Notes: a model not told the origin generated them from the letters alone. Positions 42,145 through 56,200 are shown, counted from the stretch's first letter. The stretch: DNA of 64,000 nucleotides from Leptasterias polaris (GCA_037783415.1 JAZGTN010000212.1:620001-684000); one strand, 5' to 3'. Program-made: numbers and translations.

Positions 42145-44203
42145 GATGTCGCCCATTCAACCTTTTACCCAGAGATATCAATGCACGTTGCAAATTGCAC
42201 TGAACGCTTGTTTCGAACCCACATAGGTGACCACATGGTGCACGTAATGTGTGTGTGTGTTGTAGTTTTGTTATATACACCCAGTGCAATGCGGTAAGCT
42301 CGCTTCGCCCATCCCTACCATTTAGGGGAATGTATGGTGGCCCTGAAGGGACATCGCATATCGCATACGTGTGCGCACACGTATGCAATGTCGTGAAACA
42401 ATTCGCGAATATGTGCGCACACGTATGCAATGTCGTGAAACAATTCGCGAATATGTGCGTACACGTACGCAATGTCGTGAAACAAATCGCGAATGTGTGC
42501 GCACACGTATGCAATGTCGTGAAACAAATCGCGAATGTGTGCGCACACGGTATGCAATGTCGTGAAACAATTCGCGAATATGTGCGCACACGTCTGCAAA
42601 TATATTTGCAATGTCGTGAACGTTTATTGCATACCAAGTTGCATACCTTTGAATAAAATGTCTAATGATCTGGGGGGTTTCTTGCCTACAGTGAGATTAG
42701 CGGTAGTCATTGCAGCGGTAGTCATTGTTGTGAGGCAAGCGAGGCGGGTGGCGTATTTCTTTTAGCCATGCTTACAGGAGCCTGACTGTAGCGCCACGTA
42801 CTCCCTAGGTCTCTAACAAATTGTCTGCAACTATGACATCATCCCAAAGGTATGCAACTTGGTATGCAATAAACGTTCACGACATTGCAAATATATTCGC
42901 ACTCGTGTGCGCACACATTCGCGATTTGTTTCACGACATTGCATACGTGTGCGCACATATTCGCGATTTGTTTCACGACATTGCATACGTGTGCGCACAT
43001 ATTCGCGATTTGTTTCACGACATTGCATACGTGTGCGCACATATTCGCGAATTGTTTCACGACATTGCATACGTGTGCGCACATATTCGCGAATTGTTTC
43101 ACGACATTGCATACGTGTGCGCACATATTCGCGATTTGTTTCACGACATTGCATACGTGTGCGCACATATTCGCGAATTGTTTCACGACATTGCATACGT
43201 GTGCGCACACGTATGCGATATGCGATGTCCCTTCAGGGCCACCATAGGAATGGGAATTTTAAATACTTTTTCCGTTTTAAAATGTGATTTCAATTTGGTC
43301 TGTCGCATATGTTGTACTTTCAATAAATCTATCCTATACTGCAGAAGGCCTTCCCAACTCCGTTGGTTATGTTGGATCGATACGCCCCGCCCATCCCCCT
43401 CCCCTGTCTCTCCGCTCAGCACTAAGTTGCTCTTTGATCGCATCCTCATTGTGTCAGCTATTTTTATTTCTTGCTCCAGTTTTGGTTTTGTACGGGGAAA
43501 ACATGGCTCTCTACAAAACAATGGATTCATGTTTACGTTTCGTGTTTGTTTTATTATATTCATTAATCCTTCAATCCCATACTGACTGCCTCCGACTGGG
43601 GTCAGGGGGCGGGGTGTGGGGGGGAGAAGAAAATAAAGTTGAGAGCTGCACGAAGCAGCTGCTTGCCGCGCCAATAGTGTGCATGGTGTCACCTTCCTCC
43701 ATGATGGTGTGTCACCTTGCATCCATCCCATGCAAGTAGGAAGCGAATTACTAAGTAATTCCCTCAATGTGCTCTTTCAAGAAAAAATGTTGATAGATAT
43801 ACAAATTTATTTCCATAGTGAACTGTAATTATGCAAGGTCGATAACTTTATTGAAAAATAAAATGTTGAGTTCGAGTTTTGCTCACGAGAACTTCTTTCT
43901 TCAAACCAACAGGGAGACCGGTACCACATTGAGCATAGTGAATTTACCAACTTGCAGACTGTGCATGTGCCAACAGTACATGCTTACGTCGCGAGGCGGA
44001 AATCAGACTTGTTGGTATTCACTGGTACCCACTGACTATATTTCTCTTTTCCTGGTACATCAGAGAAATCTGTGGGCACCAATCAAATTTACATGAAGAT
44101 GATTTTTACGTAGCGACGGACGACGCAAAAGTTCGGACATCTCTCTGCAAGTGCAACTAACTTTTTTGATTTTGCACACAGTTTTCTTCAATAAATCGTA
44201 AAA
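42145..44203. promoter_or_regulatory. Divergent NMT/calaxin intergenic region
   Basis: The NMT ATG at 42144 (minus) and calaxin ATG at 44204 (plus) face away from each other across 2.06 kb, so both promoters should lie here. Nearly half is taken by the giant inverted repeat 42333-43246, leaving 188 bp to NMT and 957 bp to calaxin. A C-rich GCTGCTTGCCGCGCC patch near 43655 is the least AT-rich part. No TATA box could be assigned. Confidence 0.6.
42333..43246. mobile_element. Giant foldback element with arms built from 42-bp palindromic repeats
   Basis: The left arm starts TATGGTGGCCCTGAAGGGAC. The right arm ends with its exact inverse, GTCCCTTCAGGGCCACCATA. GGAATG directly repeats outside both ends (42327-42332 and 43247-43252), a likely 6-bp target duplication. 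Each arm carries a tandem 42-bp unit (GTGCGCACACGTATGCAATG, then TCGTGAAACAATTCGCGAAT), about six copies on the left and eight on the right in opposite orientation. The unit itself contains the palindromes TGTGCGCACA and ATTCGCGAAT. Inner arm ends (ATTGCATACCAAGTTGCATA) also match. A unique spacer of about 180 bp lies between. Long open frames in all six frames here are by-products of the repeat. Confidence 0.85.
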
Positions 44204-47200
44204 ATGGCACCTGGGCTGCACTGTAAGTACATAATCTTTGTGGTAGTATCTGAATGTTTTGTATAATCATTGGTACACGAGAAGTACTGAAAAACATGAG
44301 TATTGGTAGTGACGTTGCTGTGATGATGCAGCGGCTCGTAGAGTTTTCACCTTACCCAGTTGTGATATGATATATAAATCGCAATAACTTGCTTATAGAT
44401 AGTTCCCAGTAGACGCCATCTTTACGGGCAAATCGCATTTTGGCTTGCAGGCGCGTCAAGCGCTCAAATTATTAACGCAGCCGCGTCGTTCACTAACCAA
44501 TCATGCAATGAGTTTTGTGAAATGTGCGCGTCCTGCACGCCGTTCTCACGCGTAACGCATGACTGTGTGTTCCAAATTGCCCGTAAAGATGGCCGATTTA
44601 CGTCATACTGCAACCTATCTATAAGGTTTATCGCGAATAGCAAAATACCAAGAGAGGGCGCTGTTTTGCCGCGCATGATAGTGTAGTGAAAGGGGGCAAC
44701 CTGGGAACTCGTGCACGACGACCAACTGTAGCATTTGCCCCCTCTGCCCTCCCATGATCCATTGCGATTCTGAATCGCGATAAACCTTATTTATTGCTGT
44801 TTCGTAAAAAATAAAAATAAAACACATTCCTTAAGAGGCATGAAACCCTAGCTTGTATCTAGGTTTAAAATATGCTATCCATGACAAATGACATTTCAAA
44901 TTAAATCAATTTCACTGTCAAAGTAGTGGAAATCACAAAATCTGAGATTTGATCTGATTGAGTTGTAAGTAGTCTAGTTGGATAGAGCTCTTTGAGACAT
45001 TCATTTTGATACTTTACTTGTGGGGATCGGTTCATGAAAACCAGACTTATGGAAGGTCAAAGTTAAACATATTTGACCTTGTTTACATTACAATTTTTTG
45101 TGACCTTGTCCAGCGCAACATTTTCGCGGTTGCGCACAACAGCCAATTCCCCTTGCGTAATTGAACATTTCCCAAGGGCCGTATCAACGTGTTTGACAAT
45201 CAAGCGCGAAAAAGCGCGACAACTAATAGTTTTAATTCAAAAAGTAATTACATAATTAAATACTCAACTAACTGTCATTTTTGGTTCATTATGGGGCCCT
45301 AAGAGGATAACTACTTACAGTTCACAATGAATTTGAGCGCAGAAAACAAGATTTCTTGTGATTTTACAGAAAGTTTTTCACAAATACTCCAACAAAACGG
45401 ACGTCAAATTGCATATCAATCGCGAGAGAAAAACTCCATCTTGAAAGTAGTTCCGTTTATTTTTATGAATGAAACGATTAACATGGGTTAAATCTAAATC
45501 CCTCCGCACCACGATCTCTCTATAGCGTTGTACACGTTGAGGTGGTCACAGTTTCCCATTAACAAAAAGTGGCTGCGCGGTGAACAGCGCCCTCACTCGG
45601 TATTGATTGACACTAGTCAAATTGTTAAAATACTTCTTTTTTCATCAGAACCCAATCATGTTTTCATTTCAATCATTCAATGCTCAATCAAACCATTATA
45701 AATTGTTAAAAACGTTTGGACAACTTATGTATTTTTTCCCCCAACCAACGAAGAATTGAAGTTGAAACGTGGATGATTTTGTTATACCATTATCATTAAC
45801 CAATCAATTTTTTTAAATAAATTAATTTGAAACTGATTTTCTTTCACTTTGTTTACAGTTACCAAGGAGGAAACAGAGTCCCTTATAAACATGTTCAGGA
45901 GCCTTGGAAAAGTCAATCCAGCGAAACCAGACAAATTAGAACGTACCCAGGTCCGAGAGCAACTTCAGGTTAAGTTTGGAGTGACAGATGACCTCATTCT
46001 GGATAGAAGTAATCAACTTAGATTTGTTAAATGTTTATCTTACTTTAGTATTATTAATATTATTATTTTTTTTTTGGGGGGCAACCGATTTGCATACTGC
46101 ATAGCCACCGTAGTTCATAAGCGGGCCGCCAAGTATGACCGCTTCGCTAAATAAACTTCATCATGATAGAGCATCAACCATTATAAGCGAGGCGGATTTA
46201 GAGCGGGTTATTAATTCAGGGTTTTATGAGCGTGGAGAAATCACCCAACGAAAGCTGAAATCTAATGGGATAAACCACTGATCTTGACGACTGTTGCTCG
46301 GAGGCGTGCTAGTTTTGCTGGACACTGTCAGGTATGTGCCGGTTAACATCTGAGGTCTTACTCTGGAGGCTACCATGTCCGGCAGGAGGGAGGCGACCTC
46401 TCACATATCCCGACACAATTTCAAGAGACACCGGACTCGGTTTGGAAGACCTGACAGAAGCCATGGTGGATAAACCAGGGTGGCCAGGGTTCTCCACACG
46501 CGGTTTTGTCCGGGCGCTGCGCCCGGACAAAATTTTCAAAATACAAAATGCGCCCGGACAAAAAATGTAGCGCCCGGACAAAGTCGTCGTGCGCCCGGAC
46601 AAAATCGTTGTGCACCCGGACAAAATAATCTGCGCCCGGGCAAAATTGTCAGAGCCCGGACAAAAAATCGCAGTCACTGTTCGGTCCTAAATTAGTGTCA
46701 ATCAGTAATTTCCACAATGAAACGATCGTTATTAATCTCCGCGCACGTGCCGGGCAAGTATAAGAAATCGCACTGTTTTTCACGGCGCCCCCGCGGCACA
46801 CATAACAGCCGTCATTTCAATCTACGTAAATAATACACACGGACCATAGAGCTATCGCTGGCAGTGCATCGTGCAGTTGCGCTGCCAATAGCAGGTTTGT
46901 GTGGGGCTTTTGTTTTTCGCAGGACAGGTAACAGCCGTCCCCTCACGAACATCGTGGCGCAGTGTGGCACCGGCATACACGATGCATATAGTTTTGTGTG
47001 GTGGGTTCAGGTAGTAGGTAAGTGCATAGTAGCATTTTGTAGTGCTTGCCTCGTGGTCTTTTACACTGACGCTCGGCGGCTCCGACATGCCCACTCCATC
47101 ATTGCTGGATTTCTTTTCCAATTGGTCATAAAAGTTCACTATTTGGTTATACATTATCGTTATTCAATGTTTCCAGATTTTTATAGAATAAACTGGAGTC

Positions 47201-50200
47201 CAGAAAAGGAAACGAAAAGAAAAGAAATATTGTGATAATCTTGGGAAATCGACTATCTCGGTACATGGTAACCACGTGTATAAAGCAGATTGATGCCGTG
47301 AGCTTACTATCCAGGAAGACTATTGACTAAAAAACGGGACCTTTCGCGCTATCAACCAATCCGCGGACAGATTAAAACAGATTTACCAGGGGTACGTTTT
47401 CGCGGCTGGAACGAATAACTGTTTCGGTCATTGGCCTGTGTTATCGGATGGGCAAAATTCAACCGAAACATTTATTGGACCGCGAAAATTACCCCTTATG
47501 ATGGCAACACACGTAATGGAGTGTGCCGGTGTTTAGGACGACGACTCGGCGGTATCGATCGCCTCGACGACAGTGGTTGATCGTGAATGATACCTTTTAA
47601 GTTTGTAAATAAAACAGAAAGAAATGAGGGGTGAAAAAACTTAACTTTGTGTCGGATTAACGGAAAATTGTTAATGTTTTTTTTATGGAAAAGTAAAAAC
47701 ATATTCTTGTTGACCCAAATATAAAGCTGAAAAAGTGATTTTCCCCTTGCTGGTAATTTCACGCGAATCTACTCGGATTCGCGGCGTTAACGGCGGGCGC
47801 GAATCTTGGCGCGAATCGATTCGCGGATTCGCGTCGGATTTCTAGGCCTGTAAATTTAAACAGAAAACTGCTTTTTTCTTGGCCCATTGTTTGTTGACTC
47901 CCACCCAGTGTCACATAGATTTGATGATTCATTGCGCTTGCACATTATAAGCATTGCTTGCGTGAAAAAATCACCCGGCGGCCGGCGCCGCCAGCGTGCG
48001 CCCGGACAAAATTTGACCCTGTGGAGAACCCTGGTGGCGTATCAGATTGTCATTTATCTTGAACATGGTCAATGGATGATGATGATGATGACGAGTGTTA
48101 TCATTACTTGACCGCCCCACTTACAAACCATGTTGTCTAGTTGAATCGGGTGTTGAGGGGACGAGCTTCAGTGAAGGAAAGAGCTGGACACAATTTCAAA
48201 TGTAGAGAGAACTCTTCAACTACCACTATCTGTTTGACCATTTTCATACGTCTTGAAAATAAGATTAATAACATTACTGTTTTCTTCCATTATAACCCCC
48301 TACGTCTATTGGTAACATTTTGCAGTGAGTTGATCAACCAGTCTAAACCATTCAACTGCATGGGTTGTGTAGGGTGGCATAACTGTGCACAGAACTAACA
48401 GTGTACATGTACATGTTGGAAGGAATACACATTCAAACCCGGGGACCGATAACAAAAGAGGAAAATAGGGCCCCAGTTGAGTAAAGGTTCCCAGTTAAAA
48501 AGTGTGTACAAAATCAATAAGAGCTGTTGCCAAAAAGTACAAACAAAAAAGAGACAATAAGAGGGCCCAGATTGCAGGTGTTTACACACTTGTGTGTGTG
48601 TGTTTTAACACTGCATATAAAGTGTGGACCTGAGAACAAAAGAACGGCCCGTTTGACAAGGCCATAACATTATTTTAAACTTTGTTTGTTTTTTCATCTT
48701 GCAGTTGTGAGAGTTTTTGACACAGACAGTGACAACTATGTGAGTCAGTCAGAGTGGCTTCATGGTCTCTCGATATTTCTACGTGGAACTATAGAAGAAA
48801 AGAAGCAATGTAAGTAAGATATGTGTAAAGATTATCACTATTTTAACCTTCTCGCTCTTGGTAAAAAAGAAATCAGCGAGTTAATCAACCATTTGGAACC
48901 ATTCAACTGTATGTTGGCACAACTGTGCAAAGAACTACATGGTAACTGTACAGATGTGTATCGTGAAAATGAATTCACCACATTTTATCATATTGCAGGC
49001 TGGCATAGTTTATGTATCATGCAAAACTACAGTGAATGATATTGAATGGTCAGACAGTAGGAGGGTTGACTGTGTACTGTGTAGAGATGCACTCCGTCAC
49101 CACATGATATCATATTGCAGGCTGGCATATTTTATCTATCATTCAAAAGGGAAGTGAATGATATTGAATGGTCAGACAGTAGGAGGATTGACTGTCTACT
49201 GTGTAGATGCACTCGGTCACCACATGGTATCATATTGTAGGCTGGCATATTTTATCTATCATTCAAAAGCGCAGTGGATGATATTGACTGGTCCGACATT
49301 CTAAGGAAGATTAATATTAAATAAAGGAAGACAAAAAATCAAAAACAAACTGCTTTTACCAACCTAAATAAACCTGTAGAGCATGTAAAAAAGATTGGGT
49401 CAGCAGGGCCATCCACTTAGCTCAAATTGGAAGGCCATCACATTTGAATAGAAACAAGAATTACTGCTCACAAAGAGCGTTGTCCTGGCCGAGTGGATAA
49501 GAACACCGGACTCAAGCTCTGGTGTTTCTGATCTGCAGGTTGTGGGTTCGAGTCCCGGTTGTGACACTTGTGTCCTTAAGCAAGACACTTAACCATTATT
49601 GCTGTGTCTTCGGATGGGATGTAAAGCCGTTGGTCCGGTGTGTTGTGTAATGCACGTAAAAAAAACTTGGTGCACTTATCGTAAAGAGAAGGGCTTCCCC
49701 CAGGTGTTCCTGGTTTGATCAGCAGCAGATTGCGCCACAGCACCTTGTAAACCTCTACAGCCCCTAGGGGTGTGATAAAGCGCTATATAAGAACCGAGTA
49801 TTATATCATTTTTATAGGTCCTTTAATCTTAATCGTTCATGTTTAGTAGCCTCAATTCAAGCAGTGATAGACTCCTTTACAAACTGAGAAAGGGAGACTT
49901 TGGTTCTGAAATACAGGCCTGATTTCGAGTCTACCAGTACTTGTACATTAGTCAAATACAGCTGAGCAATTGCGTTTTCTCGTTTCATCTCAACATGCTG
50001 AATATACCATGTTTTGTTCTCAACAGTCTGTTTCAAGGTTTATGATTTGAACGACGATGGTTTTATCACAAAAGAAGAAGTCTTCAATTTGCTGAAGAAC
50101 AGTATGGTCAAGCTGCAGACAGAGGAAGATCCAGACGAAGGCATCAAGGACCTGGTGGATATAACCATCAAGAAAATGGTAAGACAAGTAAGAATAGACT

Positions 50201-53200
50201 CTTCGGAGCTTCCCTGAACCTGAATCCATCAAACTCCAACAGCAAAAAGAACTTTGCAATGAATATAAGGGCCGAGTGGTCTAGTGCCGCAGACTCAAGT
50301 TCTAGTGTTGTTTAAGTGTTGGTTCGGGCCCTGGTCATTGCACTTGTGTAATTTCCCATAATTTCTTTGTTCACAATTATTATTCCCATAATTTCTTTGT
50401 AAACAGATAGGTTCCGTTTGTTTTGCAATGCACTTGGAAGAACCCAGTACACCTATTGTGATATCATTTTGTCATGTCATGTAATAATAACAATAGTGGC
50501 TTCTTATATAGTGCTCAAATCCCTCACTCAGTGAAGCTCCATGGCGCTGCACCACTTTTCCCCCTGGTCACTAGGCCATTTATATCATTCCTTAGACCAT
50601 CTCAGCTCCTGTGGGAGTTATACTGCCTGTGATGCCAAATATATTGTGCACTAAACTGAAATCAATGCCAAGAACCACCTCTGCCCTCACAGTAACCCAA
50701 TTCACCCCTTGGTGAAGAGAAGCAATTTAAGTTATTATTATTATTATTATTATTTATTCGGCCAACACAAGCAACGATATACATATAGACAATAGGGTAA
50801 AAAAGATAAGTAAAGTTAGGAGGGGGAGGGGGAGGGGGAGGGGGAGGGGGAGGGGGAGGGGAGGGGGAGGGGGAGGGGGAGGGGGAGGGGGAGGGGGGAG
50901 GGAGGGGGGAGGGAGGGGGAGGGAGGGGGAGGGGGGGAGGGAGGGGAGGGGGGGAGGGTGGAGGGAGGGGGGAGGGGGAGGGAGGAGGGAGGAGGGAGGG
51001 GGGGCGTAACAAAGACAAACCAATCTAAGGAGGCCAGGATGAACAAAAGTGAAAGTCACTGTGGCCCAAAGGCCTGCTCATCCAACCCTAGACTAGGATA
51101 AAGGGTATATAAAATAAATATGTTTGTATATGTATAAATAATATATAAATAATAATAAAAAGTACAATATAAATCAAAAGTAAAATAAATTCGCAGCAAT
51201 AAATTTAAGCAATGAAATCAAGTAATAAATAAGTGTTTGTAGATTTGTAATAAAAGTAATAAGAGTAATTAATAGTAATTAAAATGATTATATAAAAAAA
51301 AAAAAAAAAAAAAAAAGCTCAGATAAATTAGACAGTGAATAATACTAATATTAATAATAATAATAATAATAACACGGAAGGTACATGTAATGTGCTACAG
51401 TGTATCGCTTGATAACTGGTCCTCTCTACACTGTGCTATTAAAAACAGCTATTGGTAACCAGTGATGCGACCAACCTCGATAGGCTGGTTGTGAATGGTT
51501 GACTAGACAAGTACAACTGTGGTTGACTAGCATGCGTTCAATCAGAGTTAGTGGAACTATGGTCAAGTATGATCCTTGATCGAACTTTTTTCATTATAAT
51601 GCTACCACCATCTTGTCATTTTCCCCCTTGCACATAATGAATACTAATTGACCTGCTACCAAAAAGGAAACAGACTATTTTCCCTTTCACCACCTCAGTT
51701 TGTTCTCCACCATGCAGCAGATGCTGGACAAGTTTGGTTCACACTTTCTGTGATATTTTGTTTGTATTTATTCCAGGATTTGGACAAAGACAACAAGATT
51801 GGCCCTGACGATTTTTCCAAGATCGTTACCTTCGATCCTCTGTACCTGGAGCATTTTGGTTCCTGCTTACCAGAACAAGAGGTAAAATCCCTTTCCCCAT
51901 CTGATAGCAATGCCTACATCAAAATATTCAACAAGATTTACACATTTATTTCGGAAGTCTATCACTGAAAAAAAAGAAAAAGGTTTCTCGGTCAATATCA
52001 GCATAAATAATTGTTGTTTCCCTTGTGGTTCATTTTTTGATAATTCAGTTTAATTAACATGCATTCAAATTTACGCCTGTTTCCTTAAATCATTCAAACT
52101 ATGGTTTCTTTTTTAGCTACTGTTGCACTTAATTTGGTTTTACTGCACACACTGATTTTGTTCTTCTCATTCAGGTTCGTTTCAGTTATTCTATTTCACT
52201 TATAGACATTCAAGACAGCATTGTCACCATTCTTCAGTTGAATTTCTACTATCTTTTTTAATGAAATTGGTTGACCAGCCACTTGCTGTTGGCTTTTGTA
52301 AAATCGATTGTGATCTAAATGAATTTGAATGATCTTATTTGATGAGTGAATGCTAAGCTGGTGAGATTGAATTGCTCCTTTTGACTGTTGAATGCTGATG
52401 CAGCGGAGCGTTCCTTTTCAAACGACATTGAATGAGTTGGGTGTTACATTGAAATAAATTTTTGTTGAAATTGGCCGGGACAACCTATTTTTTTAAAGGG
52501 GCTTCGTGTGTTTCATCAAGTCTGTGACATAGTATCATCTTTTTGCTTCAGCCACCATTATGAATCGTTATAATGATTGCTTCAAAATGGCAAGGCCACT
52601 AAAGCCTTTCAAAAAGCTTCCGATAATTACAAAAAAACAATTTTGCTCACAACAAAAAGGCTACCAGCCAAAAATTCCTTCCATATCGCGCGTACCATCT
52701 GTGACTGGTTTCATGGCCGGTCGCGGTCAAGTCATACTCGAAACTATGCATGGTGGCCAATAGAATCAAACCATGACTTTTGAGTGGTGGCAATACATGT
52801 ATTTTTGTGGGTTCGAATCCCACTAGAGACGACTGCGTTGGTTGTTGGCTTTTTTCCCCCACAGGACTCTTTAAGGTATTGAGTATACTGTAATGGATTG
52901 TTGCAGAATTTAATCGGGAGGTGAAACATGGACTATTTCATTCATGTGGCGAGTGATGAACAGCCAGACTTCACTGAGTGACTATATTCTGAGTCAATGC
53001 ACAAACAAATTGCTTTCAATATTCGTTTCATATAACTCACACATAGATCCCTGTCATTTGAATATTCTTCACAATAAACACAAATAGACTCGAAAATGTG
53101 TCCACCCCACACTCTGAAAATTCTTAAAACCCCTTCTAAACAATGTGGACAACTCCATGTAGACATCAACCTTGTCGCCGTGACACGACCTTGCCTTGTT

Positions 53201-56200
53201 CAGACCAAGCGGCGGGGAATGATTATTTTGGGCGCATCCTATAATTGTCCATGTAGGACTCCTATATTAAATTTTTGAGCATTGTGGCAGTATACATGGC
53301 AAAATAAAGGATGACACATGTTCCACCAATCAAACGACAAGGATCTGTGTGTGGAGTGTATGTAGTGCTTTATTATACATTGGAGTTGGACAAAACAAAC
53401 TCGGTAAAACTCATAAAATGCCCAAGATAAAGCATTTGAAATGAAACCGATTTTGAGTAGTATAACAAGTTTAGAGAGTGTGTTTTTTTTTATTAAGAAG
53501 CTTCTCTCCGCAGAATGTAAATGAGTTCCTGAGGTTGTCTGCCGAGTATCCTCCCCACAGAGACAGATATTACTAGCGGTCTGCAGTACATTCCTTTACA
53601 GTCAGTGTGCCAATGGTTACCAATGGTTACCAATTCGATATAGAAACGTGACCTGCCTCCATAAAAACAAAAACTGGGGGGTAAAAGTTGACTTTTTCCA
53701 AACTGAAGTTTGAACGCAAAAGAGATCTTCACTAACGTCAAACCTTTGAAAATTTAAGGAGCACTAGGTGGCAGCAGACTTGACGGTTCAATCCATTGTT
53801 CTTGGAGATGTGCGCATGCTCAAAACCAAGTAGACAATGGAAAGATACCTGGAATGTCTGCAGCCACCTATATCGGCCCTTCTCACTGACTATTCTGTAG
53901 CAACGCAGATGGTCTGCCACGCTGGAGTGCTACACATATGTAGAATACGTACACGTGGTGCCATCCAGTGTTGCCTTTTGTAGCACATGTTCACGCAGCT
54001 CTAGTAACATGAGAGCGCGCTGTGCGCATTTAAGTCCTCCAGCATGGGGAACGATAAAATAGTGACGCCATCTGAGAAGGGTCTATTGTCTCAGAAGTTT
54101 TCATCGATTTTGAAAGTCTCGGTGAAAAATATTAAAAGTCAATCATATCAAAGTTTTAAGTGTACATCTGCGGATAATGTTTGGAAATTTGCCTCCTACT
54201 TTGTGGGAACAGGTCACAAAAATTAATTGGCAACTCACTGCACCTACCACTGCATAATAAAAAGGGCATACACAATGTGAGTTTACATAGGTTGGAGTTG
54301 AAACTAGGAAAATAAAAACAAGGGGTATTTGTTCTCAGGATTTTGCTCAATTATTTCATTAAAATGTGTAAGTTTTCTTTCTTGCAAAGCAAAATCGACT
54401 ACTTTATCCTTACTTGTATCCACTATGCTTCAAATTGAAGTCTTTGAAAAGATCTATTTCAAGTTTTTGAGACAAATGTTTTCTGACAAATTTTAAGTAA
54501 TTTCAAGCAATACTGAAACCACTCGCACCAGTGAGTTTTCAGATGTCGAAGATGTAAACTATTATCTCTTTCTTTGGCATCTGAAAAATAGCTTACTGGT
54601 GATAGCGTCTGTCAAAAAACAACAGTGAACCTATGCAAAGTTGTTTGTGTATGCCCAGTGTCTAACAGACTAACCATACAGCACTCTCCATACATGGTAT
54701 TAGACAATTCACTACATCAGCTTGGGAGCATTTCTGCATCATTCCAGATTTGTATTCGAGTCTAAGACTGAGTGCATATTCATAAACCAGTTTGCTTCGG
54801 AAGACATGATAACACCATAACGAGCAAAAGTCTCATACAGCATGCAGCGGTGGTTTTATATAGAGGCATTTTAGTTTCTGTGCGTGTTTGGCGTGACTTT
54901 TGTGGTGTGGCAGATTGCGCGTCTGTAACTGTTTCACAGAATTCCCGTGGTCATGGTGCGGTGGCCCTGGTCAAAACACACAGCAAACAATGAATCGATT
55001 AACTCTTTACTTGGATTTTGGCCTAAAGCCTTTGACAAAGACTTGCTCCTTTCACAAACCAGCTAAGAATTTGCTGCTTTGTCATAAGGCCTGGCATCTC
55101 TCTCCTAGATGTCATATTTTCGACCAGGCATGGTTCGATGATTGGTCAGGCATTTAAGTTTCTGTGCCTGTTTGGCATGGCTTTTGTGGTGAGGTGGTGA
55201 AGCACTGTGGCAGGTTGCTCGTATACATAGACAACTGTTTTACTGAGTTCCCATGGTCATGGTGCGGTGGCCCTGGTCAAAACACACTGCATTGGTCATT
55301 ACATAACAGCTTTCCAACTGTCTGATTGTGCTTCAGAAACATGACCATTAAACAAAAATTGAGCCATTTCAATATTGAAATGTCAAGGAGAAAATGTCTT
55401 TGTATGGATGTTCAAACAGTTTCGCTGACAAATTATTAATGACTAGAAGAAAGAAAAAAAACTTTTTCGACTGAAATAAACCCCATAAGGGTAACAGGAA
55501 AAAGGTTATACTCCTGAAGCAAACTGGTTCAGCAGAGTTGTAGTCTTGACACAAGGTCAAGTTAGACTCAAAAGTCTGCCAGACTGATTTGGCTAACAAG
55601 ATTCCAACAATAAAGATGTTGTGACCAAAGTGGTTCTTAGTATTATATGAAGAATGTGTAAAAAGAAAAAAAAAACATCCACTTGGTTGTATTGCTTTCA
55701 ATGGGGAGGTAAAAGGGGGGGGGGGGGTGGTGATTGAAGGTTATTTACCTCAATGATCGGATCATTTGCATTAATGGATGTGGGTTTGTTGTTAAGGTGT
55801 TTCGAACCCAAGTAATTCACCCTAATTCCTTTGCCTTTTACAAACTCGTGTCACTGGAAACTTAACTCAAGGTGGACTTGATGGTCCCTCACATGTCAAA
55901 CCGGGTTTGAGTTCATTAGCTTCTGCTTACCATGGAATTCTGTGCTTACGGCGCCCTGTAAAGCATGTAATTCTATGGGTAGTAATCGCAGACCTCCGCG
56001 GTAAGCAGAGCCATGAAATTGGGCTCTGTACTGCTCAGATCATACTAGCTGATTTAATCCATTTAAAAATTTGATGTAACTAGAGTGGTACAACTAAAAG
56101 ATGAAGTCAATTTCAAAAACTGATAGATTCCTGGTGAGCTGAATAATCCACTTTTTGTGCTCAACTCTTGTGAGTAGTTTGCTAGGAATCTTTGTATTGA

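Noticed and set aside
42360..43215. CRISPR-like regular array
   Set aside because: The units are directly tandem with no unique spacers, the arms are inverted copies of each other, and the window is animal DNA.
42315..43287. Long open frames in all six frames (up to 254 codons) rich in CAHIRDLFHDIAYV-type repeats
   Set aside because: They are translations of the 42-bp palindromic minisatellite; the unit is a multiple of three, so every frame stays open.
46852..47235. Open frames on both strands inside the GTGGC element
   Set aside because: No transposase or other domain motif is visible, and the two strands are equally open.
49490..49570. Possible Leu/Ser tRNA gene
   Set aside because: Box A and B are good, but the unit continues into a ~330-bp SINE body shared with 21907-22337.
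50662..51059. Proline/leucine-rich open frames on the minus strand
   Set aside because: They are read from the purine-only tract and have no splice or motif support.
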